Both the position numbers and the translations under genes were made by a program. Below the pieces are notes generated by a model. The model was not told the origin of the DNA. It made no database searches and saw only the letters and a program-made list of their open reading frames with translations. A stretch of DNA of 64,000 nucleotides from Diadema setosum (Eukaryota; Echinodermata; Echinoidea; Diadematoida; Diadematidae): the NCBI GenBank assembly GCA_033980235.1, contig CM067072.1, forward strand, positions 17,301,047 through 17,365,046, given 5' to 3'. Below, piece after piece: positions 50,445 to 63,847 of this stretch (within the stretch, counting starts at the first letter, position 1; every line of letters starts with the position of its first letter).

Positions 50445-50858
50445 TTGTGGAAGATATGTGAGACTTACAAACCTAGCAATCAACAGGATGATGTCATTCA
50501 CAACATCATTTTAGAAATGTCTACTGAACATGCTGAACACTTCACAGAGGTTTTATCCTCACAATTTTGCGAGTCACAAATGAAAGTAAATATAACAACT
50601 TACCAAAGCATTACCTTCCAGTTATGTGAGTACTACGTGATAAAGTACGAGAGTAATGAACTTGGCATTATTATGCAGCATGGGCAAACAGCAGCCGCAC
50701 ACCAACACCTAGGTTACTATGTGCACATTCATCCCTATGTGCTGAGTGAATGCAAGCAGTATGACATTCATGTTCATTCCTTGGTTGACACACTAGTAGG
50801 CATGCATCAGCTGCAATTAAGCAAGGTGTTGGAACTTATATTTTTTGGCAAAGTGTGA
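50445..50858 (+). CDS. Unexplained 137-codon open frame in ROR intron 3
   Basis: An open frame of mixed composition, not a repeat translation, rich in His, Tyr and Gln (for example HAEHFTEVL, GYYVHIHPYV). AATAAA follows about 30 bases after the stop. No domain is recognised. One such frame is expected by chance in 64 kb of both strands, and there is no obvious promoter, so this is listed only so that it can be checked. Confidence 0.12.
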   Translation: MWKICETYKPSNQQDDVIHNIILEMSTEHAEHFTEVLSSQFCESQMKVNITTYQSITFQLCEYYVIKYESNELGIIMQHGQTAAAHQHLGYYVHIHPYVLSECKQYDIHVHSLVDTLVGMHQLQLSKVLELIFFGKV

Positions 50859-52417
50859 GAATTTTCTGAAATTGGAAATCCCTAAATAAAGAAACAACAT
50901 TTCAGTTTTCAGTTGGAAAATGTTCAGTTTGTTCCTTATTCAAATAAAGTACAACTGTTGTCATTCTTTTGTGGTCTATCTCAATCACGAATTTGCCATT
51001 TTCTGCTCATAGGTAGTTTCCAATCGTGAATTCAACCACCAACTGTGGATTTGCAAAATATGCCTACAGTGGAGCTGGGAGGAATGGAGAGGTGCCACTT
51101 AGTAATTCTAAAGGGGAACTAGGGGATGGCCTGGCAAGGAGGGGAGAGGACTTCTCATGGTGGTGTCTGTCTTTAAACTTTGGCAGGGATGTGTGATGTC
51201 AGACAGCAGATTGCCTCTGATAGGTTCCTTGCCATATGCTGCTACTCAACAAGCTATCTTGCTCTGAATCCAGCAACTTATTTTTTGTTTGTCCTGTATT
51301 GTGGCTTTCAAACCCCAAAAGGTGATTATGTCAAGGATTCCTTCCGGCAGGAAGAAAATACCTCTGATATTTGGATTTCATTAACACCATCTCCCAGATA
51401 AACACTTTTGGGCACCTGGATGTCAAATGTTAAGTGCATTGTTTGCACAGAGTGAGGCTGTAGTGATACACCTCACATAGTGAAAGGCTACACATCTGGA
51501 CGAGAATATACACAGCTCTGGAAAACAAGATTGTAACAAATATAAGACATTTCTGAAGAAAAACATCATCAATGACACCATTAATATATTTTGTAAATCC
51601 TAGGATCAGAGGAGAGGGCAGACTCAAGTTGTATCTTGATTCAGGAGTCTACTAAGTCCTCTTGCAAAGTGGTAGGCAGTGATAGCATGGTATTATGATG
51701 GATGAAGTGTGAGTCTGATCTCCACATAGTTTGCCACATGCTAGGATTATTGAACACATGACCGGGGCCATTTTTCACGGGGTATACTTTACACCAGTGA
51801 CCCACTTTTGGCTGCTATTTGTAGACTGTGCCTTTGTTCTGCAAAGTCCAGATCTGCCAATTACCATGACATCGGGAACCACCTGCTCATCAGTGAGTGA
51901 GCCTCGGTGAAGGGAAGATGGGAGGAACGGAGGTCAGAGCAGATAGAGAGAGCGAGGGAAGGAGCGGTGGAAGAGGAAGAGGAAGAGAACTTGGTTAGGG
52001 AAGCAAGGAAGAGTGACTGCTAGACGTGAGGATGAACTAGGAATGAAGAGAGGGAGGAGCAGCGGGAAAAGAAATGAAAAAGAGAGAGGAAAGGATGATG
52101 AAGAAGAGAAAGACTGAAAACAATCCTGGTGTGAAGCAAATATGCACAAATATAGTAAATCAGGAAAAGTTACAGATAGCTAGACAGCTCCAGTGAAAAG
52201 ATTAATTCTTGAGAAAGAAAAGAAGAGAAATGAAAAGGAAGCTGGATTATTCAAGCATCATAAATGACAGTGTTCATTAAACAGAGCAAACACAGACGAG
52301 TCAATGCATTCAGTATTTTCATGTGGGTGATTGTTTGGTTTTTATAGCATAAGAGTGCAAACAGCAGTCAGCATTGTGTTATGCAGTCACTGTTCACTCT
52401 CGCAATAAATATGGATA

Positions 52418-52832
52418 CAGTTGAACCTCTCGTATCCGGACAAGTCGGGACCGGGGCTCGTCCGGATAAGGGATTTGGCCGGATACGGGAGACTCAATGC
52501 TTTATACATGTAGAGTCTACATATACATGTACATACACATGTACTGATGTAGCCCATTGTAGTACCACATGTAGTAATGTGTATACTGCAACCTTTTCAT
52601 TGTTACACTCAGTAACAGACCCCAAAATAGAGGTTCGTGTTTGCAAGAATGAAATCATTTTCTTTTATAAATTCTTGGGATGATTTACCTAAATAATTAT
52701 TAAGAAATGTATCCGCTGGGAATCCCCCTTTCCTCCCGTAAATTAAAAAAAGATTAAAAAATCACGGCGAGATTGCGTCCGGATAATAGAGAGATCCGGA
52801 TAAAGGGAGGCCGGATAAGAGAGGTTCAACTG
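52418..52832. mobile_element. Pogo/Tigger-like non-autonomous element
   Basis: TA, then CAGTTGAACCTCTCGTATCC; the right end GGATAAGAGAGGTTCAACTG is followed by TA. Near-perfect 20-bp terminal repeats with TA duplications are typical of the Tc1/mariner-pogo group. The GTCCGGATAA word recurs inside. No transposase frame. In ROR intron 3. Confidence 0.85.
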
Positions 52833-52905
52833 TACCTTTATACGAAGCTATAGAGATACCCACAAATAAGGTGATGGGAGAGTAGATAGTGACAGATGTA
52901 TATAA

Positions 52906-53050
<145 letters not shown>

Positions 53051-53119
53051 TTACTTTATTGTCCAATTACAGATGTATGTAGTATTCCAATTACTATTTA
53101 TTGATTGTATGTGGCTCAT

Positions 53120-53685
53120 TTAAAGGGAAGGTAAACCCAAAGAGCAATGTGGATTGAGTGAAAGCAGCAACATTAGTAGAACACATCAGTGAAAGTTTGA
53201 GAAAAATCGGACAATCGATGCAAAAGTTATGAATTTTTAAAGTTTTGGTGTTGGAACCGCTGGATGAAGAGACTACTAGAGGATATGACGTATGAGTGGA
53301 CAACAATACAAAGAAAATATAAAGGATATTCAACAAAAATTCACTTTTCTAGAATTATGAAAGAGCAGTGGACCAACCGCTTTCAGAAAGCAGGGGGAAT
53401 AATTGCTACCCTTAACATATGTCAATATCAAGTTGATGGAATTTGTAATTTTCATGAAAAATGGATTTTTGTAGTATTTTCTTTATATTTTCTTGATATT
53501 GTAGTCCACTCATACGTCATAACCTCTAGTAGTCTCCTCATCCAGCGGTTCCAACATCAAAACTTTAAAAATTCATAACTTTTGCATCGATTGTCCGATT
53601 TTCTTCAAACTTTCACTGATGTGTTCTACTAATGTTGCTGCTTTCATTCAATCCACATTGTTCTTGGGGTTTATCTTCCCTTTAA
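53120..53685. mobile_element. TTAA-bounded fold-back element with 200-bp arms
   Basis: Left arm about 53120-53325 and right arm about 53480-53685 are inverted copies with only scattered mismatches, for example CATACGTCATAACCTCTAG on the right against CTAGAGGATATGACGTATG on the left. A loop of roughly 155 bp separates them. Both ends are TTAA. It would form a long double-stranded stem in the ROR pre-mRNA. Frames here (up to 104 codons) are not protein-like. Confidence 0.85.
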
Positions 53686-54369
53686 GCTGAAAGGCACTAC
53701 CATTATTTCTGACTGGTGAAAGTTTGTCACACAGTTATTGTTGCATAGACTTTTATGCGTCACTTTGAGTTTATTGGTACTTTTAGATTGCATGAGAGTT
53801 TGTGTTACAAGTCAATTAAATGCTAATAGAAATGGGACATGCCAATTATAACAAGTAAGTAAATTTTCGAAGTTACTTGATAGCAGAATGCCTTTTGTGT
53901 CTAAATAGCAAGCATTGAAATTTATTCGATCAAAAAAAAAGACATTTTGTCTGTGTTGCAGATGACTGTAGATTCACAAGTCTGTTGAATTCCATTGAAT
54001 TCATTGTGGAGTGCGGTGTTTGGTCTTGTGGTCTTTTTGTAATCTTCTATCCCTTTACCATCATAGATGTTCCGATTTCATTCTTTCCTTCCATGTGGTT
54101 TATGATTGCATAAAAAGCATCAGTCTTGACTGCACCAGCACCATAAGCTTTTAAGGGTTATGAGTGTTTCTGTGTCCTATCATTTTTGTCAATTGTCTAA
54201 AAAAATACAAATAGATAAATGAATGCCATTATTGTTCTTGATGAAAATGAACAGTACATACAAGGGTTTATACTTCTCTAACTCTGTTTATCTGTATTTC
54301 AGTGTTTCCACATCTAATGAAGATACAGAGCATGAATAAGTAAAAACCAGAATCATAATTTTATTAGTA

Positions 54370-54606
<237 letters not shown>

Positions 54607-54833
54607 TTATTATTGCATGATTTATTATCATCATCGCCAAAGATGTATACACCATAAGTATTTCCCTGACTTGATGTATGACATTGGCAAGCCTTTCTAC
54701 ATACTTCTTGGTAAAAGGCTTAAAATCATTGGTACATTTAGCTAGGGAAAAGTAAAGTTTGTCAGTGTGTTTTGCAGCGATCTTGCTCTATCTTTCTCTT
54801 TGATCTCTCTACAAAGTCTGTGAATTTTTGTTT

Positions 54834-55035
54834 TTCCTTGTCCATCTCTCTCTTTCATTCTCTGTATTTCTCTTTATCTCCCTATATATCTCTCTCTCTC
54901 TATCTCTCTTCATATCTCTATTTCTCTATATATATCTATCTCTTTATTTGTCTCTATCTGTATATACCTCTATCTATCTATATATCTTTATTTCTCTCTG
55001 TATCTGTCTGTCTCTCTCTCTCTCTCTTTGTCTTT
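54834..55035 (+). repeat. CT/TAT-rich low-complexity tract
   Basis: TCTCTCTATATATC-type sequence. The overlapping 169-codon frame is an artefact. Confidence 0.85.
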
Positions 55036-55608
55036 CTCTCCTGATGCAATTTGTATTTCTTTTGTTTTTCCTTTCTGTCTATCCTTTCCATCCCAACTTC
55101 TCCTTATTGTTTTGCTCACTCCAAAATTTTTCATACTTCTTTCATCAGTATATCCCCTTCTCTTCATCCTCCTATGTTGTCCCCCCCCCCCCCCTTCCCC
55201 CTCACACTCCCTGCTCCCTGGTATGCCTTCACACCTCACAACCTCCCTGGTGTCCCTTACATCCCTCATCCAGCTTGAGGAATGGTAGAGAGGGTCATCC
55301 AGGTAGAAGGTATAGTAGCTTGTACCAGAATTCCTGAGCCTCAAAAGTGACCTCACCTTCCTTCCTTTTCTCCTATATTGAGTAGCCAGATTGACAGCTT
55401 GTTCCAGTCCTCTCATCTTACATCACATTTCTGTCAGATGTGATGATTCACTTGTTGCATAAGTCATGTGAATCGCTAAGGAGGGCGAGATGATGATGAG
55501 CTTGGTAACCAAGACTCGGAGGGGGTCATCTCGGCAAGACTGCCGGCTGGAGTGGGGCAGGACAGGACGTGCCACGTCACTCAATGTTTAAAACATAGTA
55601 AGCTGCTT

Positions 55609-55622
55609 GTTGCCATGGCAAT
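55609..55622. promoter_or_regulatory. X-box-like site in ROR intron 3
   Basis: GTTGCCATGGCAAT is a palindromic RFX-type site differing from the repeat copies at two positions. It lies in a non-repetitive, GC-richer block (55470-55760). Confidence 0.3.
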
Positions 55623-55825
55623 CATGCTATGCTGGTCATTCTTAGTTATCTCCAACCTCTAGGCCAGTCCCTAAGACTCTTGAAAGCCGGAATCGGAGCA
55701 CGCACTCAATCATGTTTTTCCCTTGCATGATAGATTAGCCAACCCGACAGCACTCACTGACAAAGTAGCATAAATGAATGATGAGATGAGTGGGATAGCA
55801 TCTTTCACTTGCTAGCCTTGTTTTG

Positions 55826-56746
55826 TTAACCCATATCGGGCCAACTACGGGATATTCCGTAGTTTGTTCGAACGCCGCAGGGGCCACATACAGAATATCC
55901 CGTAGTGAATGAGATGACATATAAACGACGTCATTCCAAAGTTCTTTCACCTTCTAACCTTTGACAACATATCCCAGAATGCTTTGCTACACTGTCTGCG
56001 ATTATTCAAGAAGGTTTTGTCAGTGGAACGCCAACAAAATCGTAAAAATCATCAGAAAAAATGTGTGTTTACATGGAATAACGCGAATAACCACGAAGCG
56101 TCAGTGGGTACTATGTACAGCTGTACGGAGTGCTCGATTTTGAATTTTCTGCAGCAGTTTTTGAGGAGGTTTGGACACTTGCAGGGCGATGATTCAACTG
56201 TGATAATAGTCCCACATGTACATCCACATGTATATACAATAATTGTATAATTCAGTCGAACCTGAAAAGCTGTAGCTGTATAAATCGTGACGAATTTCGC
56301 TTCAACAAACTATAGGATGCACAAATTATACTATCGATTTCCCGTGCACTCGCAATGGCTCCGTCGTCATAGATATATAAACAGAGAGCTGACACTCTGA
56401 TCATTTCATTTCCGGTACTGGATGCGTAAAATTACAACATTTGCTATTTTTAATCCATGAATGAAAGCAAACAAACAAATTGATTTCGTAACGTTTGGAT
56501 GACTGTACTTCACTTCTGCTCAGTGCTATGACTGCACTGTGCATTGAATGGCAGCATGTCATATATCATTTAAAAGGGAATTTTATCCTCTTTCAAATGA
56601 TATATAATTTGTCTATGTTTTGTTTACTGTTTGCTAATGAAGAGCGATTGTATGGAGAGTTGTCTGCCTGTCGGCGTGTGTGTGCAAACGGTGCTGGGCT
56701 ACTGCGGTGCTTGTTTACACAAGTGCGGTGGCCCAATATGGGTTAA
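55826..56746. mobile_element. TTAA-bounded piggyBac-like non-autonomous element
   Basis: Left end TTAACCCATATCGGGCC and right end GGCCCAATATGGGTTAA form about 17-bp inverted repeats with TTAA outermost and CCC next, as in piggyBac-type elements. The 921-bp body includes a duplicated CGGGATATTCCGTAG / ATATCCCGTAG motif near the left end. No transposase frame. Confidence 0.75.
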
Positions 56747-58359
56747 GTGCATGATAAAATGAGAAAAACCACATAAAACCTAGTAATAACTCAGACAAAG
56801 GACCATTATCATAATGAAGTCTACAAAATGACAGCCGAGGATTACCTGCAGTGTTGCAAGTTTCCATTTAAAAGATGAATTTCATTTTGGTTTATGATAC
56901 CTCCTTTTCTCCCATTTATCTTAGCTATTTGCAAAGGAAATGTACACTGTATCTCTATGGCAGTGTGTTTTTATACCCAATGAAAAGGTAAAAGCTGTGT
57001 AGGAAGATTATCTGGTAACTGGCAAGCATATATGTTACTTCATTTCTTGTTTCAAGTAAAATTTGAATCTTACAATCATTTATGCAAAATGTGATTTATC
57101 AGTTTTGTATCCTTTGTCTCATACAAGTTATTTAGGCCCAAGAGTTGTACTGGATAAACGATTCAGGTTGTGGAAATAAACTTTCTTGTCTTTTTTCTTG
57201 GCTTGCTATAGTAGATCCATTGTGATTACACTGCCACATAAAGTTAAGAATCTGTTCATCCACTACTCCTTGATGCATTCATGCATCATTTCATATTTAA
57301 GAAGATATGTATCTATATAAAAACTGTCAATTTGCCACAGAAAGTCAGTCTCTACATGGCATACAATCAGATTTCATGTACCAAAAATATGATTCAATTT
57401 TTTGTAATTGGTGGTGTCATTTGTTGCAATTATTTTTGGACTTTAAATTGAAAAAAAAAAAATTGCACGGAAGACAAAAGTCATCAAACTTATTTGACCA
57501 TGGAGTTGACAAAAGTATATTCATGTTTTGTTCGTAAAGAGTGAGGTTCCCCCTGTGTACAGGCAGAAGTCATAGACCCATATGGTCACCATGACTACAT
57601 AACAATTGTTACTATTGTTCCTTCTAACATTTTGAGCTATTCATATTGTGATAGTATGTTTCTGTCATGCCTGTCCTATCGAGGACCAATATTTTTTTTT
57701 TCTGGAGCCTGATCTCACTCCCCAACAGAGACCTGCAACTCCTAATGCCCCACCCTCTTTGTTCTTCCTTCCAACATTTCCTCCCCCCCCCCCCATCCCT
57801 GCAGCTTTCACCTGACCCCACCCCATCCCCCTAGAAACAAATCAGATGAAAAGAAAAGAGGATCCAATGCAAGCCCTCCACTGGGACTCTGTCTTGACGA
57901 CACGCTTACATATGTCAGGAAAGGAAAACAAACTGGAGGAATGGAAGAAAATAGTTACTAAAATAAACTTTGCGCAAAGTGATTAAGATGAATGAAGACA
58001 GGTGAAAAGATGGCGTGTAGGGATGGCAGCCAAAACTTTGTGTGACAGAAAAATTTCAGACTTTTCTTTTCTGGCTACCTAGCCCAGATGTCCCTCAATT
58101 TTGATCCAATGTCTGAGGTATTTGACAAGGTGCTTCAAGAGGAGTTATATGAGATCTTTTGAGTAATATTCCCAATTATCATTTTAGAAACTCTTCACTG
58201 AGTTGAATTCCATCAAATAGCAAACATTCTTCCTACAGGTATAGTCCATCAGCTAGTAGCTGAATGTGCTGGAATTAATTCTAATTGAAGCAGTCTTTCT
58301 CTACAAACTTTAGCAGACTTTTCCATTTTGATGAAACACCCTAACCCCGTAGAGCTGGC

Positions 58360-58720
58360 CTTAAAAAACAGTGCAACGAACTTGGATGTCGTGATGATAG
58401 CGCCCTCGCCAGCAGCTTTGCGTGTAGATTTTCCATTTGTCACACGAAACAACCGTCATTGATTACGACGGACCCCTCCACGCTCCCCGTCTTGTTTGGT
58501 AGGGCTCCACAGCCTAATAAGAGTGGAGTCCCTATCATTGGCTGATCACGAGATGGGATTCGGAATGGCCTACCGGTGACAGAATGTTGTTATCCGCAAT
58601 GATTAGATCGCTCCCCTCTTCCTATTTGCTTTATGTGTTTATGGCTAATTTGCATCGTACTTGCCACGTCCGTGAAGATGACAAATATTGGGTTTTTGCA
58701 CCTCTCGCCCCTCGCTGAAA
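58360..58720. promoter_or_regulatory. GC-richer island with POU octamer and inverted CCAAT
   Basis: ATTTGCAT (58648-58655) is the octamer bound by POU factors, and ATTGG (58537-58541) is an inverted CCAAT core. Non-repetitive, no supported exon. A candidate enhancer in ROR intron 3. Confidence 0.25.
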
Positions 58721-59075
58721 TTTGAACAAGGAAGAGCTGGTGCAGGGGACAAACTCTCTCTCTTCAAACCCAAGTTGTGCCGACACTTCTTTTTCTGCCT
58801 TCTCAGTCGTTTCTATTTGCTGTTCTCATGTCCTGAGCTCTTCTCTGCTTCTTCTTTCCCATGCTGTCTTTTTTTCAAATATCTTGTCTCTTTCCTGTGT
58901 CCATCTCTCTCTCTCTCTCTTCTGTTCGTATTTGTTCCACTCTGGAGTAGATCCCAGGCACTTTCTAGAGATTGATGTGTGTATCTGCGGAAGACTGAGA
59001 GGGTAGTACTTGGGCTGACATGTCCAGCACAAGCCTAAAGTTGCTGGCATTTAATCCTTCCTCTTCCTTCTTAGT

Positions 59076-59230
59076 ATGGACTGCAGGTTGCAAAGTCCTT
59101 GGGACCAGCAGTTTTCTATAGTTATATCAAAATTTCATTTTAGCCCTGTTGAACAAATGAAGTATGTAAACTCGGCACCTGAATTTTTGCTTCATTGTCA
59201 TGAATTTCATTAGAACTGTGTTCGTTTAAA
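59076..59230. mobile_element. Decayed relative of the 29164 element
   Basis: GTCCTTGGGACCAGCAG and later TTCATTAGAACTGTGTTC match pieces of 29164-29348 in the same order. Terminal repeats are eroded. Confidence 0.4.
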
Positions 59231-59263
59231 GAGAAGCATACTTTATTGAGCACAGGCTCTTTG

Positions 59264-59384
59264 TATGTATGCATGTGTGTGTGTATGTGTGCATGTGGAT
59301 GTCAGTATGTCTGTGTGTGTGAGTTTATGTGGGTCTGTTTATGTGTATGTGTATTTTGTTTATATCTGTGTGTGAATGTGTGTT
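59264..59384. repeat. TG-rich low-complexity tract
   Basis: Interrupted TGTG/TATG repeats. Confidence 0.8.
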
Positions 59385-60149
59385 AACATGTCCAAACATT
59401 CTGAAAGATTCAATTACTCCAATTATCTTTTTATTCATGTTGTGATTATTTAGTTGCAAAACTATTTAGATGTAATTACTCATATGCAAAGATTCAAGCT
59501 TCAAATCTGAGCTTCTTTAGACTGAACTCCCCTGCATGCATTTAAACACCATCGTACTGAGCAATTTAGAGGCAACCATATCAGTTATACACATGTAGTA
59601 ATCTCATGACATATTTAAAGAAAACTTAGCAGTCTTTGTATAAAAATGAACACAAATTTACACAAATTCTGAATGACATACACAGTATGACTTTATGTGA
59701 GGTATCTCAGAAATCATGGCTTGATTGTTACCAATATGACTAAATCAACAACATTTCAATCTGACAGAAAATGAGGCATATGTTGCATGACGCTTTATAG
59801 GACATCTAATGAATGCAAGCTGGGATTGATGATTCTATAATGCAGAGATAATGTACCAGTACACATAATGTATGCTCTGCAAGTTTGCTGGTAAGTTTTA
59901 TTCCAATTTGAGCAGATTTCTTTGGTACTCATCAAGCATATTTTAAGTTTTGCTGTACTCTGGTGCTCGGAAGTCAATATTTCTCACCATTCATGCTATC
60001 TTTCTTTGCTTTGCTTCTTCTTTTTTCTGTCCTTTTACATTTCTACTTCTCAATCATCCAATCAATACCCATGATGGATCAAATCCAGCACTCAGTCTAC
60101 CCTTCCCCCCCCCCCCCCGAAAACTGTAAAACGGGCATTGATTATTTCA

Positions 60150-60620
60150 CTATGTCCGCATCAAACGAGATGTGAGGGATTCCAGGGCACTGACAGCCGA
60201 CTTAACGAGATGAGTCGTTTCCTTCATCGCTCATCTTCATTCCGTCTCACGTGTCTGGCCGGCTATTGATTTGTGGGTATCTGGGGGGAGATGCCTCCTG
60301 CATCTTTGATAACGTGGCTGGTGGAAGATGGCGGATCGCCAATGAATTCTTGATGTAATTTGGCAAAAATCTTCCGAGGAACTCTTGTTGCCCAAGAAGG
60401 AATTTTTTCGAACATCCGAACAAGAGTTTATTGCCTCTCCGTATGTCATCGTGGCCTCAATAGCAGTCTGGTATCTCGCTGTATATTTCATGCAGATCTC
60501 ACATGATGAGCACGGCTACAAACACATGTTGGTTCAGTGCCTCTCTGGTGGGGGAAATTAGCTGAAGGCCTCTCCATGTTTCCATTATCTCATAAAAGTG
60601 TCTGATTAAAGATGGCATCA
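60150..60620. promoter_or_regulatory. GC-richer island with TCF-type and YY1-type motifs
   Basis: CTTTGAT (60304-60310) fits the TCF/LEF core and AAGATGGCGG (60325-60334) fits YY1. Non-repetitive. An 84-codon minus-strand frame has no domain. Function inferred only from motifs. Confidence 0.25.
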
Positions 60621-62364
60621 TCAATTCCGCAGGTTTCTCCACTTTCTAGAACTAAAACTAGGTTAAAATGCCTCTACATCAATGTTCGGGAAGTTAATGA
60701 TATCACATACAAAATTATGGATCATCTTTCTCATTCATTTGCAGAGAACAGTTACGGTGTCTAATTCTTTGCAAGTTTTTGTTTCCGCCAAAAAAAAAAA
60801 ATAATAATAAATTTTCCTATTTTCCTATATGGACACAAAGCTTATTTCAGGCTTTATTTTTCAATGTGAACAGACCTCTCATTGATTTGAATGTGAGTTT
60901 CTCTCTGATGGCTTCGTCCATGAGTGCACCATTTCATTATTTCCTGGAGATTCAGTATATGAGATGGTAGCATATAATTGTCCTCAATCACTTGCAAAAA
61001 CTGACTTGTGTGTGATGAGTCAACAAGTATGATAAAGTTTGCATGCTGTGGGATTAATGGTCATCGTGTTTCCCTCCTGTTGAGACACTGATGATGGCTG
61101 CAGTATGACCATCAAGTTAGTTCCATGCAAACACAGTGCAACTTAAAAGGTGTGAGGCCATCAACACAACAATATCTTGAGATGATGAAATATTGAATAT
61201 TGGGCATCCAACAAATGTACCCTTAGAAACAAAGTGTCAAAATTTTGGGAGTTTATGCCCTTTCACTCACTGTATTGATTTCTTTGAATCATTTCTTTCT
61301 TAATGCTATTAGGTGCCTTGCAAGGGTTATATCTTAACAGGATTATATCTAGGACAGTGTGACATATACCCTACATATACCCTGTAGGTATTCAAGCTGT
61401 GCTATCTGTGTTCAACCCTAGTTTATCAAGTCAAGCATTTCTTCAGGTTGTGTTGCAACCATACTGCACTTTTTCAAGAGATTAAATTTTGATCGCATTC
61501 TGATCCTCTCACAAGAATATGGAACATTCTGTTCCCCCTCAGATATACAGCACACGTCAACATTACAGGATTTTGTACCAAATGTTCAACTTACACGTAC
61601 CTACATCTATTTTGTTAATGCTCTTTTTTTCCTTTTCTATTTATATTTTTGCAATTTGAAAATAAAAATCACTATGGCTGGAATGCCCATCATCAGCCAT
61701 GTCTCCATGATACCACTGTTTCTTCTGTTGACTCCATAAAAGACTGTCAATGACTACAGGTGATATCCGTGGTCAGTAATAAGGTAGTCTGGTTTGGTTA
61801 ATGAGAGGAGTGCAGCAAGGAATGTCTGCTGATTTGTGCTGATAGTCATACAGAGGTCTATGTGAGCTTTTACTCATTTTATAGTCAAGATGTACCATGA
61901 GAATTTTCTGATCAGCTTTCGCCAGCCGGGACAAAATGCACTCCCTCAACCTGATATGGTAATGTAATCATGCACAGAGTGAAATGTCAGGTTCGTGTGG
62001 GCTCGCAATCATCACATGGTCACGTTCATGTCAAAGACAGTATGTGGGAATGTTGTGGTGATGCACTTTTGAGTCCTTTGTGCACTGGTCACTTTAAAAA
62101 AGTTCAGCAAAATTCCCTTGTCAAAATTAGCCTTGGACATGAGAATGAGCTTATTGCAGCTCTTGCTTACCACTCTCATGGGATAAGAAAAGTCAATGTC
62201 ATGAGTATTTTGGTACCCTCAAGCCTGATGGGATAAGGACAGACATTTATTTCATCTTATTTGCCCAAGGCAAGTTCCATTCAGTACATCTCTTTCAATG
62301 TTTCAATTCATTACCAATGTCCATGGTGCAATGACAAAATGATTCTTCTCTCCTCCTACTGCAG

Positions 62365-62804
62365 TGAGTACTCAGCCACTGAGGATGAGGCCCAGTGTGA
62401 AATCTATCAGGGAACGGTCTGCAACCCTCCCTTCGTCCAGAGCCAGGTCTACATCGAGGTGGGCCAGACCCAGGCTGCCATCGAGGCCCAGCTGGTCCAG
62501 GCCCTGCACCAGATCAGGACTGACCTGCCAGACCTGGACGAGCGCTGCACCCGCTACCTCCGGCCCTCCATGTGTCTCACCGCCTTTCCCATGTGCACAG
62601 AGCGGCCGCGCCTCAGCATCTACCGCATGTGCTACGAGGAGTGTACCCTCCTCACCACGAGCATCTGTCGGTCAGTCATCGACTACGTGGACAGTCGGCC
62701 CGAGCTGGGGCTGGTCGATCTGTTGCCCATTTGCACTGACCTGCCACTGCCGGGCAGCAATGCAGAAAATGCCTGTATTCAAATGGGTATTTCACAGACT
62801 GGAG
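62365..62804 (+). CDS. ROR: ROR receptor, Frizzled (Wnt-binding) domain exon
   Basis: The acceptor is CTACTGCAG and the donor GTAAGG (62805). The 440-nt exon encodes residues 141-287 and holds a whole Frizzled cysteine-rich domain with all ten cysteines: Cys152, 160, 202, 211, 218, 230, 234, 242, 264 and 278. Recognisable pieces are the start QCEIYQGTVC, CLTAFPMC, CYEEC, LPICTDLP and the end ACIQMGI, the last two resembling NCEDLP and NCIRIGI of vertebrate ROR1. This domain binds Wnt ligands of the Wnt5 class outside the cell. The exon is clearly GC-richer than its surroundings and uses C/G-ending codons, unlike the AT-rich introns. It enters with T completing Ser141 and leaves one base, matching the next micro-exon. 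A Frizzled receptor is excluded by the preceding Ig exon and because the reading frame continues into a linker exon. Confidence 0.95.
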
Positions 62805-63847
62805 GTAAGGCTTACTCTCTAACCAGCAGTAAATATTCTTTTTTTTTGGGGGGGGGGGAATAATAAAATGCCAAATCAACCCAAAATAACAGTCCAAAAA
62901 GCATAATTAATCAGTTTAGATTGAATATAATGATATTTGACTGATGTTTCCAGCAATATAACAAGTAAGGTAGTATAGATGAGACATTTTTCAGTGTAGG
63001 AAAAGTGTCCATGCATTATTAAAACAGAGCGTTAATATGTCTTTATGAGAATATTTCACTTGGTGCACATGGCACCTAATAATCAAAAATTTATTAGAGT
63101 TTGACATCAAGTGGTGGCTCTATGACGGTAGTGAAAACATCTAATGTAAGAGTGGTATGAGTCATGTAAATGGGCTGGTGTGATCCGAGAACAATCAATA
63201 AGCATCAGATATCAGCCTTGCTTTTTCAGCACAAGTCTTTTCTCTAAGGTGATTGTAACATGGAGTAAGGCGGGAATGTAAGGAAAAGAAAATATTGATT
63301 GTCACGGATACGCGTCCTTGACGAAGGGGCAAAATTGGAGGCAATGTGTGAGACACAGCGACCAAGAGTGAGATGATCGGACGGATGAGGCCTCACTTCC
63401 AGGAAACTGTATCCTTTTCACAGTTCGGTTTCCGAGGCACCACCTTTTCAGCCAAACTGTAATGCGACGCCCAACCTTGCAGTCACTCCGTGGCCCCGAA
63501 TCTCCGCCGAAATTAGCCGGCCCCCCAAAAAAAATTTGGAAAAGAAAAGTGTGGAGTCTTCTTTCACATGCCATGGCGGGTTGGGAGAGAACGCTCTTGG
63601 TCATGACTCAATAGCTAATAAGAAGGTGACACCGTCTCATCAACAGTCCATTTGGGCGGAGAGGGAGGCAACCCCCCAGAGGAGCCATGAATCACGCCAA
63701 GCCTACAAGCTACCAGTGAAAACTATTGTTGTGTAAAACAGCTTACAGGTCAGTTGTAATTCATACTACTGCCCAATGTCTTCTTACTGCCACATATTTT
63801 TTTACCCTTTCCATTAATTGATATTACTGTTTTTCTCTTGTTTCCAG
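62805..63847 (+). other. ROR intron 4
   Basis: A 1.04 kb intron between the Frizzled exon and the second micro-exon, the shortest complete one here. Its middle (63300-63720) is GC-richer and non-repetitive. A minus-strand open frame of 100 codons there has no recognisable domain. Confidence 0.7.
63300..63720. promoter_or_regulatory. GC-rich island in ROR intron 4
   Basis: CpG-containing block between AT-rich flanks with an AP-1 type TGACTCA (63604-63610). No exon fits. Possible intronic enhancer. Confidence 0.2.
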
